64,000 nucleotides of DNA from Cytobacillus depressus (lineage in GTDB: Bacteria; Bacillota; Bacilli; Bacillales; Cytobacillaceae). The stretch's first letter is position 1; every line of letters starts with the position of its first letter. Location of the stretch: NCBI RefSeq assembly GCF_008923245.1, contig NZ_WBOS01000005.1:186001-250000 (forward strand). The letters are read 5' to 3'. A program made the translations under genes and the position numbers. This document shows positions 7,838 to 17,149 of the stretch, in pieces. Under the pieces are notes generated by a model. It had not been told where the DNA came from. It saw only the letters and a program-made list of their open reading frames with translations, and searched no databases.

Positions 7838-8833
7838 ATGAATCGGATTATTCGCTCTCATATCATTGAAATTACAGGTATATTGATTATTGCCGTAGCC
7901 CTCTACCTTATTTCATTTAGCTCTGACTTAAAAGGCTCACTAAATGTCCCGCCTTCGATCTTAAATCTCAATACGATTTTTATTAGTATTTTAATAGAAG
8001 CATTGCCGTTTGTTTTAATTGGCGTTCTGATTGCGGGGGTTATTCAAATCTTCGTAACGGAAGAACATATTCGAAAATGTATTCCCAAAAATAAAGTCTT
8101 GGCCGTGATTATGAGCTGTGTCATTGGTGCCCTGTTTCCTGCTTGTGAGTGTGGCATTGTTCCGATTGTGCGAAGACTCGTTGGCAAAGGGGTGCCGATC
8201 TATGCAGCTATGGGCTTTATGTTGACTGGCCCTCTTATTAATCCCATTGTGATCGCTTCTACTTATATGGCCTTTGGTAATAATATGACGGTTGCAGGAT
8301 TGCGCATGGGGCTAGGTTTTATCATTTCCATCATCATAGCTTTTGCTGTTAGCCTGTTCTTCAAAGGAACACAATTTAATTCATCAACCACCATTGAATA
8401 CATACATAAACAGCCCAAAGAGGATTTTATTACGCGACTATGGTCCATGCTTACCCATTCAATTGATGAATTTTTTGATATGGCAAAATATTTAATAATG
8501 GGGGCGTTTTTGGCGGCAGTTGTCCAAACCTATATGCCTGCAAAAGCACTGCTAGAAGCTGGGAATGGTCCCGTTTCGTCGATAATCGTTATGATGGGAC
8601 TCGCTTACGTGTTATCCCTTTGCTCAGAAGCGGATGCATTTATTGGCGCTTCTTTTAGCAGCATCTTTCCAACCCCATCTATTTTGGCCTTTTTGATTTT
8701 TGGACCCATGATTGATTTAAAAAACACACTAATGATGCTAAGTGTCTTCCGTTTTAAATTTGTCATGACCGTTCTAGCACTCATTACTGCCATTGTTTTT
8801 ATTTCATTACTATTAGTATCAGGCTTTCTATAA
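7838..8833 (+). CDS. ycgR: YcgR-type permease (DUF318 family)
   Basis: A 331-residue permease with about eight to ten membrane segments and the family signature ACECGIVPIVRRLVGKGVP, then GPLINPIVIAST in the first half and LSLCSEADAF in the second. The ECG and CSEAD motifs place polar and thiol residues inside the membrane. The family usually travels with a TIGR03943 protein, as here (9052-10035), and often with CobW GTPases, so transport of zinc or another divalent metal is the likely role. AAGGAG lies 5 nt before the ATG. The direction of transport is not evident. Confidence 0.82.
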   Translation: MNRIIRSHIIEITGILIIAVALYLISFSSDLKGSLNVPPSILNLNTIFISILIEALPFVLIGVLIAGVIQIFVTEEHIRKCIPKNKVLAVIMSCVIGALFPACECGIVPIVRRLVGKGVPIYAAMGFMLTGPLINPIVIASTYMAFGNNMTVAGLRMGLGFIISIIIAFAVSLFFKGTQFNSSTTIEYIHKQPKEDFITRLWSMLTHSIDEFFDMAKYLIMGAFLAAVVQTYMPAKALLEAGNGPVSSIIVMMGLAYVLSLCSEADAFIGASFSSIFPTPSILAFLIFGPMIDLKNTLMMLSVFRFKFVMTVLALITAIVFISLLLVSGFL

Positions 8834-8839
8834 AGTGAA

Positions 8840-9045
8840 ACTTCATTCAGTGGGATGTCTTTCCCACTGAATGTTAGTTGAACTTATCACGCTCAAAGCG
8901 CCACGTCCTGTGGCTTTCGCCTGACTAGGACATCCTGTCCGTCATCGGGCCTTTACGGGCAGTTAATCTCCCTCCTAAACTTCTCCGATTCATCTAAAGT
9001 TTTTAGGCGGGAGTCTTACTGCCCGTTAATCTGCGATAAGGGGAG
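8840..9045 (+). repeat. Dispersed intergenic repeat, copy A
   Basis: This fills the ycgR-ycgQ gap. It starts with an inverted repeat (CATTCAGTGGG / CCCACTGAATG), then a hairpin-rich core including GCCACGTCCTGTGGC and GGACATCCTGTCC, and ends with CTTACTGCCCGTTAATC. Copies B (57035-57300) and C (61590-61735) share the core. It has no coding capacity that I can support. Lying inside an apparent operon, it would be transcribed. Confidence 0.75.
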
Positions 9046-9051
9046 AATTCT

Positions 9052-10035
9052 ATGAACTTTCGTTTCCAACAGGCTATTAGGGCCTTAATATTATTAAGCT
9101 TTCCCATCCTAATTTTTAAGCTTCATTTTACCGGGGAGATTTTGAAGTTTATTAATCCAAAATATGACGGCTTAAGTATTGCTGCGGCGATCCTATTTCT
9201 AGTATTATTTCTAATCCAGTTGACAAGAATTTGGATAACCAAAGAGCACCAGCATCATCACTGTCATCATGAAGATCACGAAAGATGTGATCATAATCAC
9301 GATCATGGCGACACCCCTTTTAATTTAAAGAAACTATTCTCTTACATGGTCATTGTTTTTCCTTTAATAACAGGCTTCTTGCTGCCCGCAAAGGTCCTTG
9401 ATGCCTCTATTGCGAATAAAAAAGGGGGCATGGCCATTATCACGAATCAGAAGCAAGCTTCTAAAGGAGGGACGAATAGTCAATCTAATCAGACAGATAA
9501 TAAAAATGACGATAAACAAAGCGATGTTACGGATAATGAGTTTAGCGAAAAAGTTGAAGCTCCTACCCCGACTGAACATACGATTGATCCTAAATTAGCC
9601 GCACAAGAAGAAATGTCAGAAGAAGAATATGAGCAGCTAAAGAAAATGCTTGCCCAAAAGCCAAGCGTTATTATGGAACAGTCTGTTTTTGCGACCTATT
9701 ATGAGGATATTCATATGGACATTCAGAAATATAAAGGCAAAACCATTCAATTAACTGGTTTTGCTTATAAAGAGGATGATTTCGAAAAGAACCAGCTTGT
9801 CATCGCCAGATTCTTTATTACCCATTGTGTGGCAGATGCAAGCATTGTCGGATTTCTTACAGAACTTCCTGAAGCGGCTTCCGTAGATACGGATACATGG
9901 ATAGAATTACGAGGAGTCTTGGATATCACTACCTATAATGGAATGGAACTTCCCTTTATAAAAATTACAGAGTGGAAAAAGGTAGGCGAACCTGAGGAGC
10001 CATATATTTATCCGAAAAACATTAGAATCTTATAA
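9052..10035 (+). CDS. ycgQ: YcgQ-type TIGR03943 family protein with His-rich loop
   Basis: A 327-residue protein. Two N-terminal membrane segments (about 8-25 and 40-62) are followed by a histidine-rich cytosolic or linker loop (HQHHHCHHEDHERCDHNHDH), a third membrane segment, a long low-complexity Gln/Asn/Lys linker and a C-terminal beta-rich domain (about 220-325). The loop is an obvious divalent-metal-binding element. The family is the constant partner of YcgR permeases. AGGGGAG lies 6 nt before the ATG. The Zur-like box upstream of ycgR would control the pair. Confidence 0.85.
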   Translation: MNFRFQQAIRALILLSFPILIFKLHFTGEILKFINPKYDGLSIAAAILFLVLFLIQLTRIWITKEHQHHHCHHEDHERCDHNHDHGDTPFNLKKLFSYMVIVFPLITGFLLPAKVLDASIANKKGGMAIITNQKQASKGGTNSQSNQTDNKNDDKQSDVTDNEFSEKVEAPTPTEHTIDPKLAAQEEMSEEEYEQLKKMLAQKPSVIMEQSVFATYYEDIHMDIQKYKGKTIQLTGFAYKEDDFEKNQLVIARFFITHCVADASIVGFLTELPEAASVDTDTWIELRGVLDITTYNGMELPFIKITEWKKVGEPEEPYIYPKNIRIL

Positions 10036-10190
10036 CGATCATTTCAGATTAGCTGATAGATCCTGTTTTACAATGACTTATCAGTTTTTTGTTGAAAATA
10101 CCCAATTTCTGCACAATGAACATAGATTTGACAGGAATCACGATTCGGTAAGTGCAAAAAATAAAGAAAACATGAAAGAACGAGGCTTCT

Positions 10191-10817
10191 ATGAAAAAGT
10201 GGTGGATTCTTTTTTTCTACATATTCATCTTCAGTGTCGTTTTCATGAATAAAGATTTGATTTTTGCATGGATTCATGAGAGTGATGCGAGTGACCTCCC
10301 ATTTATGTTTCTTCTCTCTGTATTGCTAGCTGCAATTCCCTTTATTCCGTTCACCTTATTTGCTGGATTAATGGGAGCGAAATATGGGGTATTTTTAGGA
10401 ACGGTCATTAATTGGTCTGGCGGGCTTGGTGCTGCTATGATTTATTTTCTAGTATCCAAAACATTCTTTCGAGACTATTTCAATCAGTATTTAATGAAAA
10501 TTAAAGGGATGCAAAGATTTCAGATGATGCTCGAGAGAAATGCGTTTATTACCATTCTCCTTGCCAGACTGATTGCTATTTTTCCGCCGCCAGTTGTTAA
10601 TATGTATTCAGGGGTCAGCCTGATTTCCTTTCGCACCTTTCTAATAGCAACAGCTATTGGACTAATTCCGCCTATGTTTATCGTTGCGTTTAGCGGAGAG
10701 CAAGTTTTCCTGTCTTTTTTCCATCTTTCAATCGGATTATGTATATATCTATTATTTCTGCTCACTATTTTTCTGTTTTATAAAATGTGGTTTAGACAAA
10801 GCTCAAGGGTAAGCTAG
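10191..10817 (+). CDS. TVP38/TMEM64 family membrane protein
   Basis: A 208-residue DedA/SNARE-associated-type protein with about five to six hydrophobic segments. It has the family motifs F..G..G..YG near residues 60-75 (LFAGLMGAKYGVFLG) and LLARLIAIFPPPVVNMYSGVS in the second half. DedA-superfamily proteins act in lipid scrambling or undecaprenyl-phosphate recycling, but the TVP38 group is poorly defined. The ribosome site is weak (CGAGG). A paralogue lies at 26189-26731. Confidence 0.8.
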   Translation: MKKWWILFFYIFIFSVVFMNKDLIFAWIHESDASDLPFMFLLSVLLAAIPFIPFTLFAGLMGAKYGVFLGTVINWSGGLGAAMIYFLVSKTFFRDYFNQYLMKIKGMQRFQMMLERNAFITILLARLIAIFPPPVVNMYSGVSLISFRTFLIATAIGLIPPMFIVAFSGEQVFLSFFHLSIGLCIYLLFLLTIFLFYKMWFRQSSRVS

Positions 10818-10918
10818 TCACTCCTCCCTATCGAGATACCAAAAAGCTTCCATCTATTGCTTGTAAAAATGGGGAAGCTTTTCATGTATACTCAGTGTTA
10901 TGGAAGGAGTGATTTTAT

Positions 10919-11755
10919 TTGATGATACTTTTTGCTGTAATCGCACTGATTCTATTTTATCTCCTAAAAAAAGCTAATAATAATACGAAAGATGTTGTTA
11001 TTAATAAAGTTAAAATTAATGAACACGCAAATCACCCAAAGTTACACATCCTTCACCTCTCTGATTTGCATCTTGAAAATATATCTATTTCTCCAACCGA
11101 TCTTTATGAAAAGCTAAAAGACGAACCGATTGATCTAATTGCTCTTACTGGTGATTTCCTTGACCGAAAACGTACGATTCCGAAGCTTATTCCATATTTA
11201 AAAGTATTAAATCAATTACAGGCAAAGCATGGCATGTATGCTGTTTTAGGAAATCATGATTATGTTCTGCGTGGTCAAAACTTGCAAGAATTGATAGATT
11301 TACTTAAACAAAACAACTGTAAGGTCCTGCAAAATGAACATGACGCTATTTGGGCTGATGGATATCCCGTGAATATTATTGGCATTGACGATTTCAGCAC
11401 GAAAAAAAGCAATCTTGAGGCTTCTTACAATGGAATTAAACATGGAATAAATTTAGTTTTAACTCATGATCCGAATATCGTTCTTCATATGAAGAACTAT
11501 CATTTTGATTATTTATTATCCGGTCATTTTCACGGGGGACAAATTTGCTATCCAAAAGCATATCACCTTATGAAGATGGGACAGCTTGCAAGAATGAATA
11601 TTATTAAAGGGCTTCAAGAACAAGACGGAAAACCTTACTATATTAGTGAGGGGCTTGGCCAAACAGGTGTTAATATCCGGATTGGGAGCCGCCCGGAAAT
11701 TACCTTGCATGAGCTGCCATTATGTGATAAGAACAAAGCTGTTGTAGCCATATAA
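10919..11755 (+). CDS. Metallophosphoesterase (YkuE-like)
   Basis: A 278-residue calcineurin-type phosphoesterase with an N-terminal membrane anchor (residues about 2-18). All five metal motifs are present: SDLHLE, TGDFLD, GNHDY, LTHDPN and GHFHGG. The start is TTG with AAGGAG 9 nt upstream; an ATG directly after it is possible at 12 nt. It resembles the UDP-sugar or phospholipid-type phosphoesterases of the YkuE/YaeI group. Its cellular substrate is not evident from context. A clean terminator follows. Confidence 0.85.
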   Translation: MMILFAVIALILFYLLKKANNNTKDVVINKVKINEHANHPKLHILHLSDLHLENISISPTDLYEKLKDEPIDLIALTGDFLDRKRTIPKLIPYLKVLNQLQAKHGMYAVLGNHDYVLRGQNLQELIDLLKQNNCKVLQNEHDAIWADGYPVNIIGIDDFSTKKSNLEASYNGIKHGINLVLTHDPNIVLHMKNYHFDYLLSGHFHGGQICYPKAYHLMKMGQLARMNIIKGLQEQDGKPYYISEGLGQTGVNIRIGSRPEITLHELPLCDKNKAVVAI

Positions 11756-11788
11756 AAAAGCTGTTAACAATTAACAGCTTTTTTTTTA
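11754..11788 (+). terminator. Rho-independent terminator after the metallophosphoesterase gene
   Basis: The stem AAAAGCTGTTAA / TTAACAGCTTTT has a 3-nt loop and is followed by a run of T. Confidence 0.88.
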
Positions 11789-11826
11789 TTTGTAAATTAA
11801 ATTGTCAGCTGATTCATTGAACAAGC

Positions 11827-11861
11827 CTTGATGTACGAAGTAGTGACCAGCGCAATGAAAT
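11827..11861 (+). repeat. 35-nt dispersed repeat, copy 2
   Basis: This is the inverted partner of 7745-7779 (31 of 35 positions). It is also followed by a GCCGAC..ATTTA motif. It lies between two convergent genes. Confidence 0.55.
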
Positions 11862-11908
11862 GAAGCCGACGACATTTACATACCTGAAATTACAAAATCA
11901 TGATTGTT

Positions 11909-12466
11909 TTATCCTTTATACATTTCCGATAGCTTATTTGTCGACATAAACAAATAATTTGGCTTGCGGCTGATGAGAATCTCCCAGGAAGTATGTTTTT
12001 CGGCTAGGAGCTCAATCGGTAAAAAGGCAAACCATTTAAACCATTTATAAATCGGATTGGATATGTCAACGACTTCAAAGCCAAGCCGTTCACAGCCTTT
12101 ATTCAGCATCGTAATGCCGACAATCCCCTTTATCATATAGGCTTGACGGCATTCCCGTATATAATGCTCCACCTCGGGAAGAGATTTTTGGACATAATGA
12201 TAAATAAATTTCGCTTTTTTTAAATCACTCTTAATGTCTTTTAGTTCTTTTAATAACTTGGCATTGTGGAGATGAATTTTGACTAATATGTCATTTTTAT
12301 TAATTCGAGTACCGTCAGAAAGGATGACATTTCTTCCTTTATATTTTGTTACGCGAATCCGGAAAATATTGCTTTTTGCCCCTTCACACGGAAGCAGCGT
12401 TAGGCGTGAAAAAAAATAATAAATCGGATCAAGCCAATTCCAAATAGAAAGAACATACCCTCTCAT
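11909..12466 (-). CDS. YkoP-like protein of unknown function
   Basis: A 185-residue mostly alpha/beta protein. It resembles B. subtilis YkoP: an N-terminal WNWLDPIYYFFS segment, a strand with SDGTRINKNDILVKIHLHN, a helical middle, and a C-terminal WEILISRK strand. No signal peptide or catalytic motif is clear. AAAGGAG lies 11 nt before the ATG. No operon partner; the gene converges on the metallophosphoesterase. I assign similarity only, not function. Confidence 0.6.
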   Translation of the reverse strand: MRGYVLSIWNWLDPIYYFFSRLTLLPCEGAKSNIFRIRVTKYKGRNVILSDGTRINKNDILVKIHLHNAKLLKELKDIKSDLKKAKFIYHYVQKSLPEVEHYIRECRQAYMIKGIVGITMLNKGCERLGFEVVDISNPIYKWFKWFAFLPIELLAEKHTSWEILISRKPNYLFMSTNKLSEMYKG

Positions 12467-12623
12467 ACTTCCTGTCTCTCCTTTAAGCTTTTCCTATTTA
12501 TAAATATTTTTCTTCGGAAGGTACAATATTATTTGTGGAAAATTTCGTTTAAAACCGAATTGAATCATCACTCATAAGAATTAAAACACATACTAGCATT
12601 TGGCTAAAATTCATCAAAGACCA

Positions 12624-13334
12624 CTATTTTAGCCGATATAAAAAAACTTTTAATTGCTTATTTTTATCCAATGTCGCAAGCAATACTTGATTGATATCAG
12701 CATGGTAGGCTTTTTTAATGTTTGACTGCAGCCAGCTTTTTTCCACTCCGAGCTTTTTTAACTGATTCGAATCGATATTCCCTTCTCTTATGACCGTAAT
12801 GGGAAAGCTAAATGCTTCCGGAACAATGTTCATATCACTGCGGGTAACGGGTTCGAGGTCCGGGCGGATGAAGAACGAAATCGTACCGTCCGGCTCCCAT
12901 AAGGCAAGTGATACTTTTTTGAGATCTTCAATTTTTTCTTTGCGAGCAGCGGACAATAAATATTCTACTGAGATTCTCGATTTGGCTAAATTCTTTATCT
13001 TGATTTCTCCATTTTTCACTAAAGGCAATGGCTCGGGCAGGAACATTTTCCGAACGTTAAATGACTTCAATGTTAGAAAAACGCAGAGTAAATATAATAT
13101 CGCGATAACAATCATCGTAGTCATTGAGCCTTTAAAGCCTAATCTTTCATCTGATAACGGATGAGCAATAATATTTCCAATCATTAATGCAAGAGCGAAA
13201 TCAAACAAGCTTAGCTGTGCAAGGGAACGCCGCCCTAATAGCTTTAAAATAACTAGCATAAAAATATATGCAACAACAGCTCGTAATATCCATTCCACCG
13301 TTGTTAATGATTCGTGACTCTGAAAAAAATCCAT
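12624..13334 (-). CDS. DUF421/YetF-family membrane protein
   Basis: A 236-residue protein with three N-terminal membrane helices and a soluble domain. Family landmarks are LLGRRSLAQLSLFDFALALMIGN in helix 2, FLPEPLPLVKNGEIK at the start of the soluble part, and a C-terminal region with two alpha/beta repeats. The start at 13334 is chosen because GGAGGT lies 4 nt upstream and the helix then begins normally; a GTG at 13391 would add 19 unusual residues. Some Bacillus members are spore or stress proteins; role here unknown. Confidence 0.82.
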   Translation of the reverse strand: MDFFQSHESLTTVEWILRAVVAYIFMLVILKLLGRRSLAQLSLFDFALALMIGNIIAHPLSDERLGFKGSMTTMIVIAILYLLCVFLTLKSFNVRKMFLPEPLPLVKNGEIKIKNLAKSRISVEYLLSAARKEKIEDLKKVSLALWEPDGTISFFIRPDLEPVTRSDMNIVPEAFSFPITVIREGNIDSNQLKKLGVEKSWLQSNIKKAYHADINQVLLATLDKNKQLKVFLYRLK

Positions 13335-13398
13335 TGGAACCTCCGGACTGCCATCAGTAGGTATAAAAGTTTTTATAAAGATAATATGCACTACTTCT

Positions 13399-13434
13399 AA
13401 AAATAAAAAACGCCAATCAACTTAGGTGATTGGC
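13399..13434 (-). terminator. Rho-independent terminator after the cell-wall hydrolase gene
   Basis: On the minus strand GCCAATCA / TGATTGGC forms an 8-bp stem with a 7-nt loop, followed by a T-rich tail. Confidence 0.8.
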
Positions 13435-13448
13435 ATGCTTGTATTCTT

Positions 13449-14042
13449 TTATTTTGCAAATCGATGTTTTCCAATCGTGACCGTTACTTCACGTGAAAAA
13501 ATCCATTTGCTTGTTGACGTTTTTGGATTAAAGAAATATAAAGATCCTTTTCCTTTTCCTCTGAATGCCAAAGCTTCTTCAACGGCTCTTCTTGATTCCT
13601 GGTCAGGTGCTTGATTAATTGTTCCATTTTGAACAGGAGTAAATGCATAATGACCGCTGACTTTTTCATAGATGACGCCTGATACCGTATTTGGGAAAAG
13701 TGGACTATCAAGGCGATTTAAGACAACTGTCGCTACTGCAACTTTCCCTGCGTATGGCTCACCCACCGCTTCCGCACGTACAAGTTTTGCAATTAACTCA
13801 CGATCTGCGGCTGAAATTGGGTTAGGAATAACAATTTTTTCCCCAGCATAAAGCAAATCGCTCGTTCTATTATTGGCTTTCTTCAAAGATAGCACAGTTG
13901 TTCTATATTGATTGGCAATTGTCCAAAACGTTTCTCCATTATGTACAAGATGAGTAGATGCTGCTGCATTCGATTCTGCGGCAAAACCGAAAAGTGTTAT
14001 TGAAAGTGTTCCCGCAATTAATAATTTCTTCAGTTTCCTCAT
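13449..14042 (-). CDS. LysM-containing cell wall hydrolase (SleB/CwlJ family, YkvT-like)
   Basis: A 197-residue secreted protein: signal peptide (about 1-27, cleavage after AAESNAAA), one LysM domain (about 31-75, THLVHNGETFWTIA...IVIP), then a Hydrolase_2 domain (about 80-197) with ELIAKLVRAEAVGEPYAGKVAVA, containing the family's catalytic Glu. SleB-type enzymes are lytic transglycosylases acting on spore cortex or vegetative peptidoglycan. The layout equals B. subtilis YkvT. AGGAGG lies about 9 nt before the ATG; a terminator follows. Confidence 0.88.
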   Translation of the reverse strand: MRKLKKLLIAGTLSITLFGFAAESNAAASTHLVHNGETFWTIANQYRTTVLSLKKANNRTSDLLYAGEKIVIPNPISAADRELIAKLVRAEAVGEPYAGKVAVATVVLNRLDSPLFPNTVSGVIYEKVSGHYAFTPVQNGTINQAPDQESRRAVEEALAFRGKGKGSLYFFNPKTSTSKWIFSREVTVTIGKHRFAK

Positions 14043-14344
14043 GCTAGTTACCCTCCTAAAAATTCTTGCTTACTAGTAGGCTAGCATATGTAACATAGTG
14101 AATCTTGGTCCAAAAATTGGAACGAGAGGAAAATGGAGATTTATGCCCATAAATACTGAAACGAGCGTATTCGCGGTAAAAAGTGGGTATAGTTTTCGGG
14201 GTATTTCTTTTACAAAAATCGGATGATATATGACAATTTTATTTCGTCTTTGTTACATGAATTCTAGTTTATGGATTTGTTCCTTTTCATAATCGACTGA
14301 TAAATAATAGCTCTATTCGAATAATCACACCTCATTATTTTCCA
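14043..14344. other. Gene-free stretch between the hydrolase gene and pssA
   Basis: I see no supportable ORF or RNA gene here. It should contain the promoter of the hydrolase gene; a tandem TACTAGTAGGCTAGCATA segment near 14070 is partly palindromic but unassigned. Confidence 0.5.
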
Positions 14345-14386
14345 TTAAAGGCCAGCTCTCTACCATTTTAGTATGAGGAGTTGGCC
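14345..14386 (-). terminator. Rho-independent terminator after pssA
   Basis: On the minus strand GGCCAACTC pairs with GAGCTGGCC (one mismatch) across a 19-nt loop and is followed by TTTAAT. Confidence 0.6.
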
Positions 14387-14399
14387 ATGGGAATTCTAT

Positions 14400-14891
14400 T
14401 CAAAGTTTTTTTACCCTAATGGGACTTACCATTAAGAGAGCAAGGATTAAAGTGATCCATGCATTGCTATAAGTAAAATACCCCATACCAGCTAAAGGCA
14501 ATCCAGCAGCTGGAATCGGCAAGCCTTTAAAATAGCCAATGGTTGGTTTAACACTAAATTTAGCTAATCTTAATGCCCCCATCGTTGGGAAAAGGATAAA
14601 GGCCAATGAAGTAAATAAGGACGGCGCAGCAATCGAATGAAATAGTAGTGCTGGAGCCACTCCGAAACTAACAATATCAGCTAAGGAATCCAATTCTACC
14701 CCAAATTCACTATTCACTTTTAATTTTCTCGCGATCCTGCCGTCAAACAGATCAAACACCGCCGAAATGAAAATAAAAATCGCCGCTGCTTCCAAAAAAC
14801 CGCTCATATTAAACGTAATTGATAGCACTCCACATATTAAATTACCAATCGTAAATAAATTAGGAACGACTTTTACTATCTGATTAAACAA
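14400..14891 (-). CDS. pssA: CDP-diacylglycerol-serine O-phosphatidyltransferase
   Basis: A 163-residue integral membrane enzyme with the CDP-alcohol phosphotransferase signature D-G-x2-A-R-x8-G-x3-D-x3-D, seen as FDGRIARKLKVNSEFGVELDSLAD. It condenses CDP-diacylglycerol and serine to phosphatidylserine, the precursor of phosphatidylethanolamine. The TTG at 14891 is preferred because AGGAGG lies exactly 6 nt upstream; a TTG at 14915 has no site. No psd gene is adjacent, unlike B. subtilis. Confidence 0.88.
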   Translation of the reverse strand: MFNQIVKVVPNLFTIGNLICGVLSITFNMSGFLEAAAIFIFISAVFDLFDGRIARKLKVNSEFGVELDSLADIVSFGVAPALLFHSIAAPSLFTSLAFILFPTMGALRLAKFSVKPTIGYFKGLPIPAAGLPLAGMGYFTYSNAWITLILALLMVSPIRVKKL

Positions 14892-15131
14892 GGTAGCCCT
14901 CCTGACGTTAACCAACCCTATTTAGATAGCATTTTCTAATACCTCATTTGATATTCTTAAAAAGACATGATATAGAATGATTTTATATGGCTGTTTTCTA
15001 TACAAATCAATATAGGATCTCCAAGAATCACGAGCTTGTCCGCGTATTTTTTTTGAAAGGAAAAGCTTGATCAGTTTTTTTGCCGGTACAGTGATCACTA
15101 ATATTTTTACAAGGATATCGAAATAAACCCT

Positions 15132-16721
15132 TCAGATTATTATGGTTGTTCCATCTAATTTGGTGAGACAGAAGCCAAAAAAATCCTCATTGTAGGTCTT
15201 CCTGTAATCTTTAAGGATTCCAATAGCAATTGCTTCTCCAAGCTTCAGACCCTCAGATCCATCGGAACGCCAATGAACACCGGCATTGTCACGACCAAGT
15301 GCGATATTTGAGGCAAGTTTATTCAACTCCCCTCCTATCGTTAATGGTTGACCTGAGTATGGTAATAATGAGAGACCATCAGCACTTGCTTCGACAGGAT
15401 TGGGGATGATAAATGATTCGTTAAAGAATGCCTTTAGCATTGTGATCCCTGCCCCAGCAACACAGGCGTGACCAGCAGGATAGGCTGGATGGGTAGGACA
15501 GCCTTCTGGATAGGCCATCGGCAAAAGGAAAGTCCCAAATGTACTAAAAACCTGAGATACAGCCTGTGAATTCAATAGTTCTGAGTTGATAGGATAGCTC
15601 GCTGCACCCGTTAAATGATTGTGCACACGTCCACCAAACTCTTCCGGCCGAAGTCGGCGATGGATAAGAAATTTCTGGAACCAGGCAGCCTCTAAGGCTG
15701 TCCGTGCTGCCCTTGCTACAAAATCAAGAATATGTGGAGGACCAAAAGTAATAAAACCCTCTTGTGTCAAAGAAGTGAGATACGGGTTGGTTCGATCTAA
15801 CGCTTCCCGCCCAAAACTTAAAAGAATCAAACAAGCAGCGAGAAAACACTGGTAAGTAAAGTCTTTATGAACCCACTCGCCTAAATCACGACCATTGCGG
15901 ATAAATCGATGGGTAGAATCGAAAACGTTTGAGGAGGAAGGAGTAAATCCATTTTGGATATTCAACCATTCTTTATACAAAGTCAGATGGTCATCATTAG
16001 CCACAGTAGTGCGATATTGCTGGACGATTGTTTTGGCTCCGAATGGAATGTCTTTCCACAAGAATTGGGAGAGGTAGGGTCCTACTAGATTATCTGGATT
16101 TTTCCCGCGGAACAAGGTATCGGCCGTGACTACTCCATTGACCTTCGGACCTCGAAAATCAGAAAAATTCGATAGATCTGAAGCAGCCGCGAAGATTAGC
16201 TGATTAGTGTTGTACTCTTTAAAAGGCACATCTCTGGTTAGAGCCTGCCAATAAACTTCGGCCATCTCACTCGCCTCCCAAGCGCTACTAAATGCTGGGG
16301 GGATAGCAATACTCAATTGATGAGAATCAGGGCCCACTAAATCGAATACATAAGCAGCTTGGGGATCGACTAGCTTGACAAAACCTCCTAGAGGTATGAG
16401 TTCAAAATCATCCGGATTACCAGTTTTTAACGCCTTCATCATTGCCTTATAGGCATCGAGATTAACTTCGCCAAGGGCATTGTGTGGTAATCCTTTGGAA
16501 TAGTTCCCAATTTTACATAAAAACAAATCTTCATCGTTATTACATTGATGGTTTGAAAGAGGAAGGTTCTTTTGAAAAAGCGCTGCTCTTTGTCGGGTTA
16601 GAAATGCCTGTTGCCTACGCTTCAATGGATTTATCGGCCCAATTTCACATTTTTTTTTAAAATTGTTCTTTGCATCTCGACTCTTACTAACCTTTTTTCT
16701 AGAATGTCTATTTATTTTCAT
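15132..16721 (-). CDS. Vanadium-dependent haloperoxidase-like PAP2-superfamily protein
   Basis: A 529-residue protein. The C-terminal half has the three PAP2/vanadate-pocket motifs: KFLIHRRLRPEEFGG, YPAGHACVAGAG and ALGRDNAGVHWRSDGSEG. The Lys, two Arg and two His are consistent with vanadate or phosphate binding. The size, and the alpha-helical N-terminal half, fit bacterial vanadium haloperoxidases rather than small lipid phosphatases. The first 50 residues are very basic with no clear signal peptide. Halogenating activity cannot be separated from phosphatase activity by eye. It stands alone with long non-coding flanks, suggesting acquisition. Confidence 0.72.
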   Translation of the reverse strand: MKINRHSRKKVSKSRDAKNNFKKKCEIGPINPLKRRQQAFLTRQRAALFQKNLPLSNHQCNNDEDLFLCKIGNYSKGLPHNALGEVNLDAYKAMMKALKTGNPDDFELIPLGGFVKLVDPQAAYVFDLVGPDSHQLSIAIPPAFSSAWEASEMAEVYWQALTRDVPFKEYNTNQLIFAAASDLSNFSDFRGPKVNGVVTADTLFRGKNPDNLVGPYLSQFLWKDIPFGAKTIVQQYRTTVANDDHLTLYKEWLNIQNGFTPSSSNVFDSTHRFIRNGRDLGEWVHKDFTYQCFLAACLILLSFGREALDRTNPYLTSLTQEGFITFGPPHILDFVARAARTALEAAWFQKFLIHRRLRPEEFGGRVHNHLTGAASYPINSELLNSQAVSQVFSTFGTFLLPMAYPEGCPTHPAYPAGHACVAGAGITMLKAFFNESFIIPNPVEASADGLSLLPYSGQPLTIGGELNKLASNIALGRDNAGVHWRSDGSEGLKLGEAIAIGILKDYRKTYNEDFFGFCLTKLDGTTIII

Positions 16722-17149
16722 TTAACATCCCCCATATATTTTATTTATCAATTTAAAACGCTTTAGGTAATTCAATACCTATTCAACAAAAAATCGGAGT
16801 TAAGCTACCTTTTGCAATTGTCCATTTAATAATCTATTGTGAGACATAAATATTTTTTTTTGAATATATACACTTATTCTATGTTAGAAGGGATGAACTT
16901 GCTTTAGGCTAGTACAAAATAAAAATATAAAATACCTGATAAAGATAAATTGCAGACTTTATACAAACCCAGTACCTATGGTACTATTTAGCCGGTTAAA
17001 AAAATTGAAGTCAATGTAATTCGTAACGCACAGCACATCACAACGATATAGAGAAAACCTTTGTTATCTAAACAGGATAATAACAATGGGGGCTGAATTT
17101 TTTTATAACGTTCAGCAGCAGTTTGATAGGTGAAAAATTATTCAAGAAA
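16722..17149. other. Gene-free AT-rich stretch upstream of the haloperoxidase gene
   Basis: It contains no supportable gene. Its right end adjoins two decayed minus-strand coding fragments. It should hold the haloperoxidase promoter. Confidence 0.5.
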
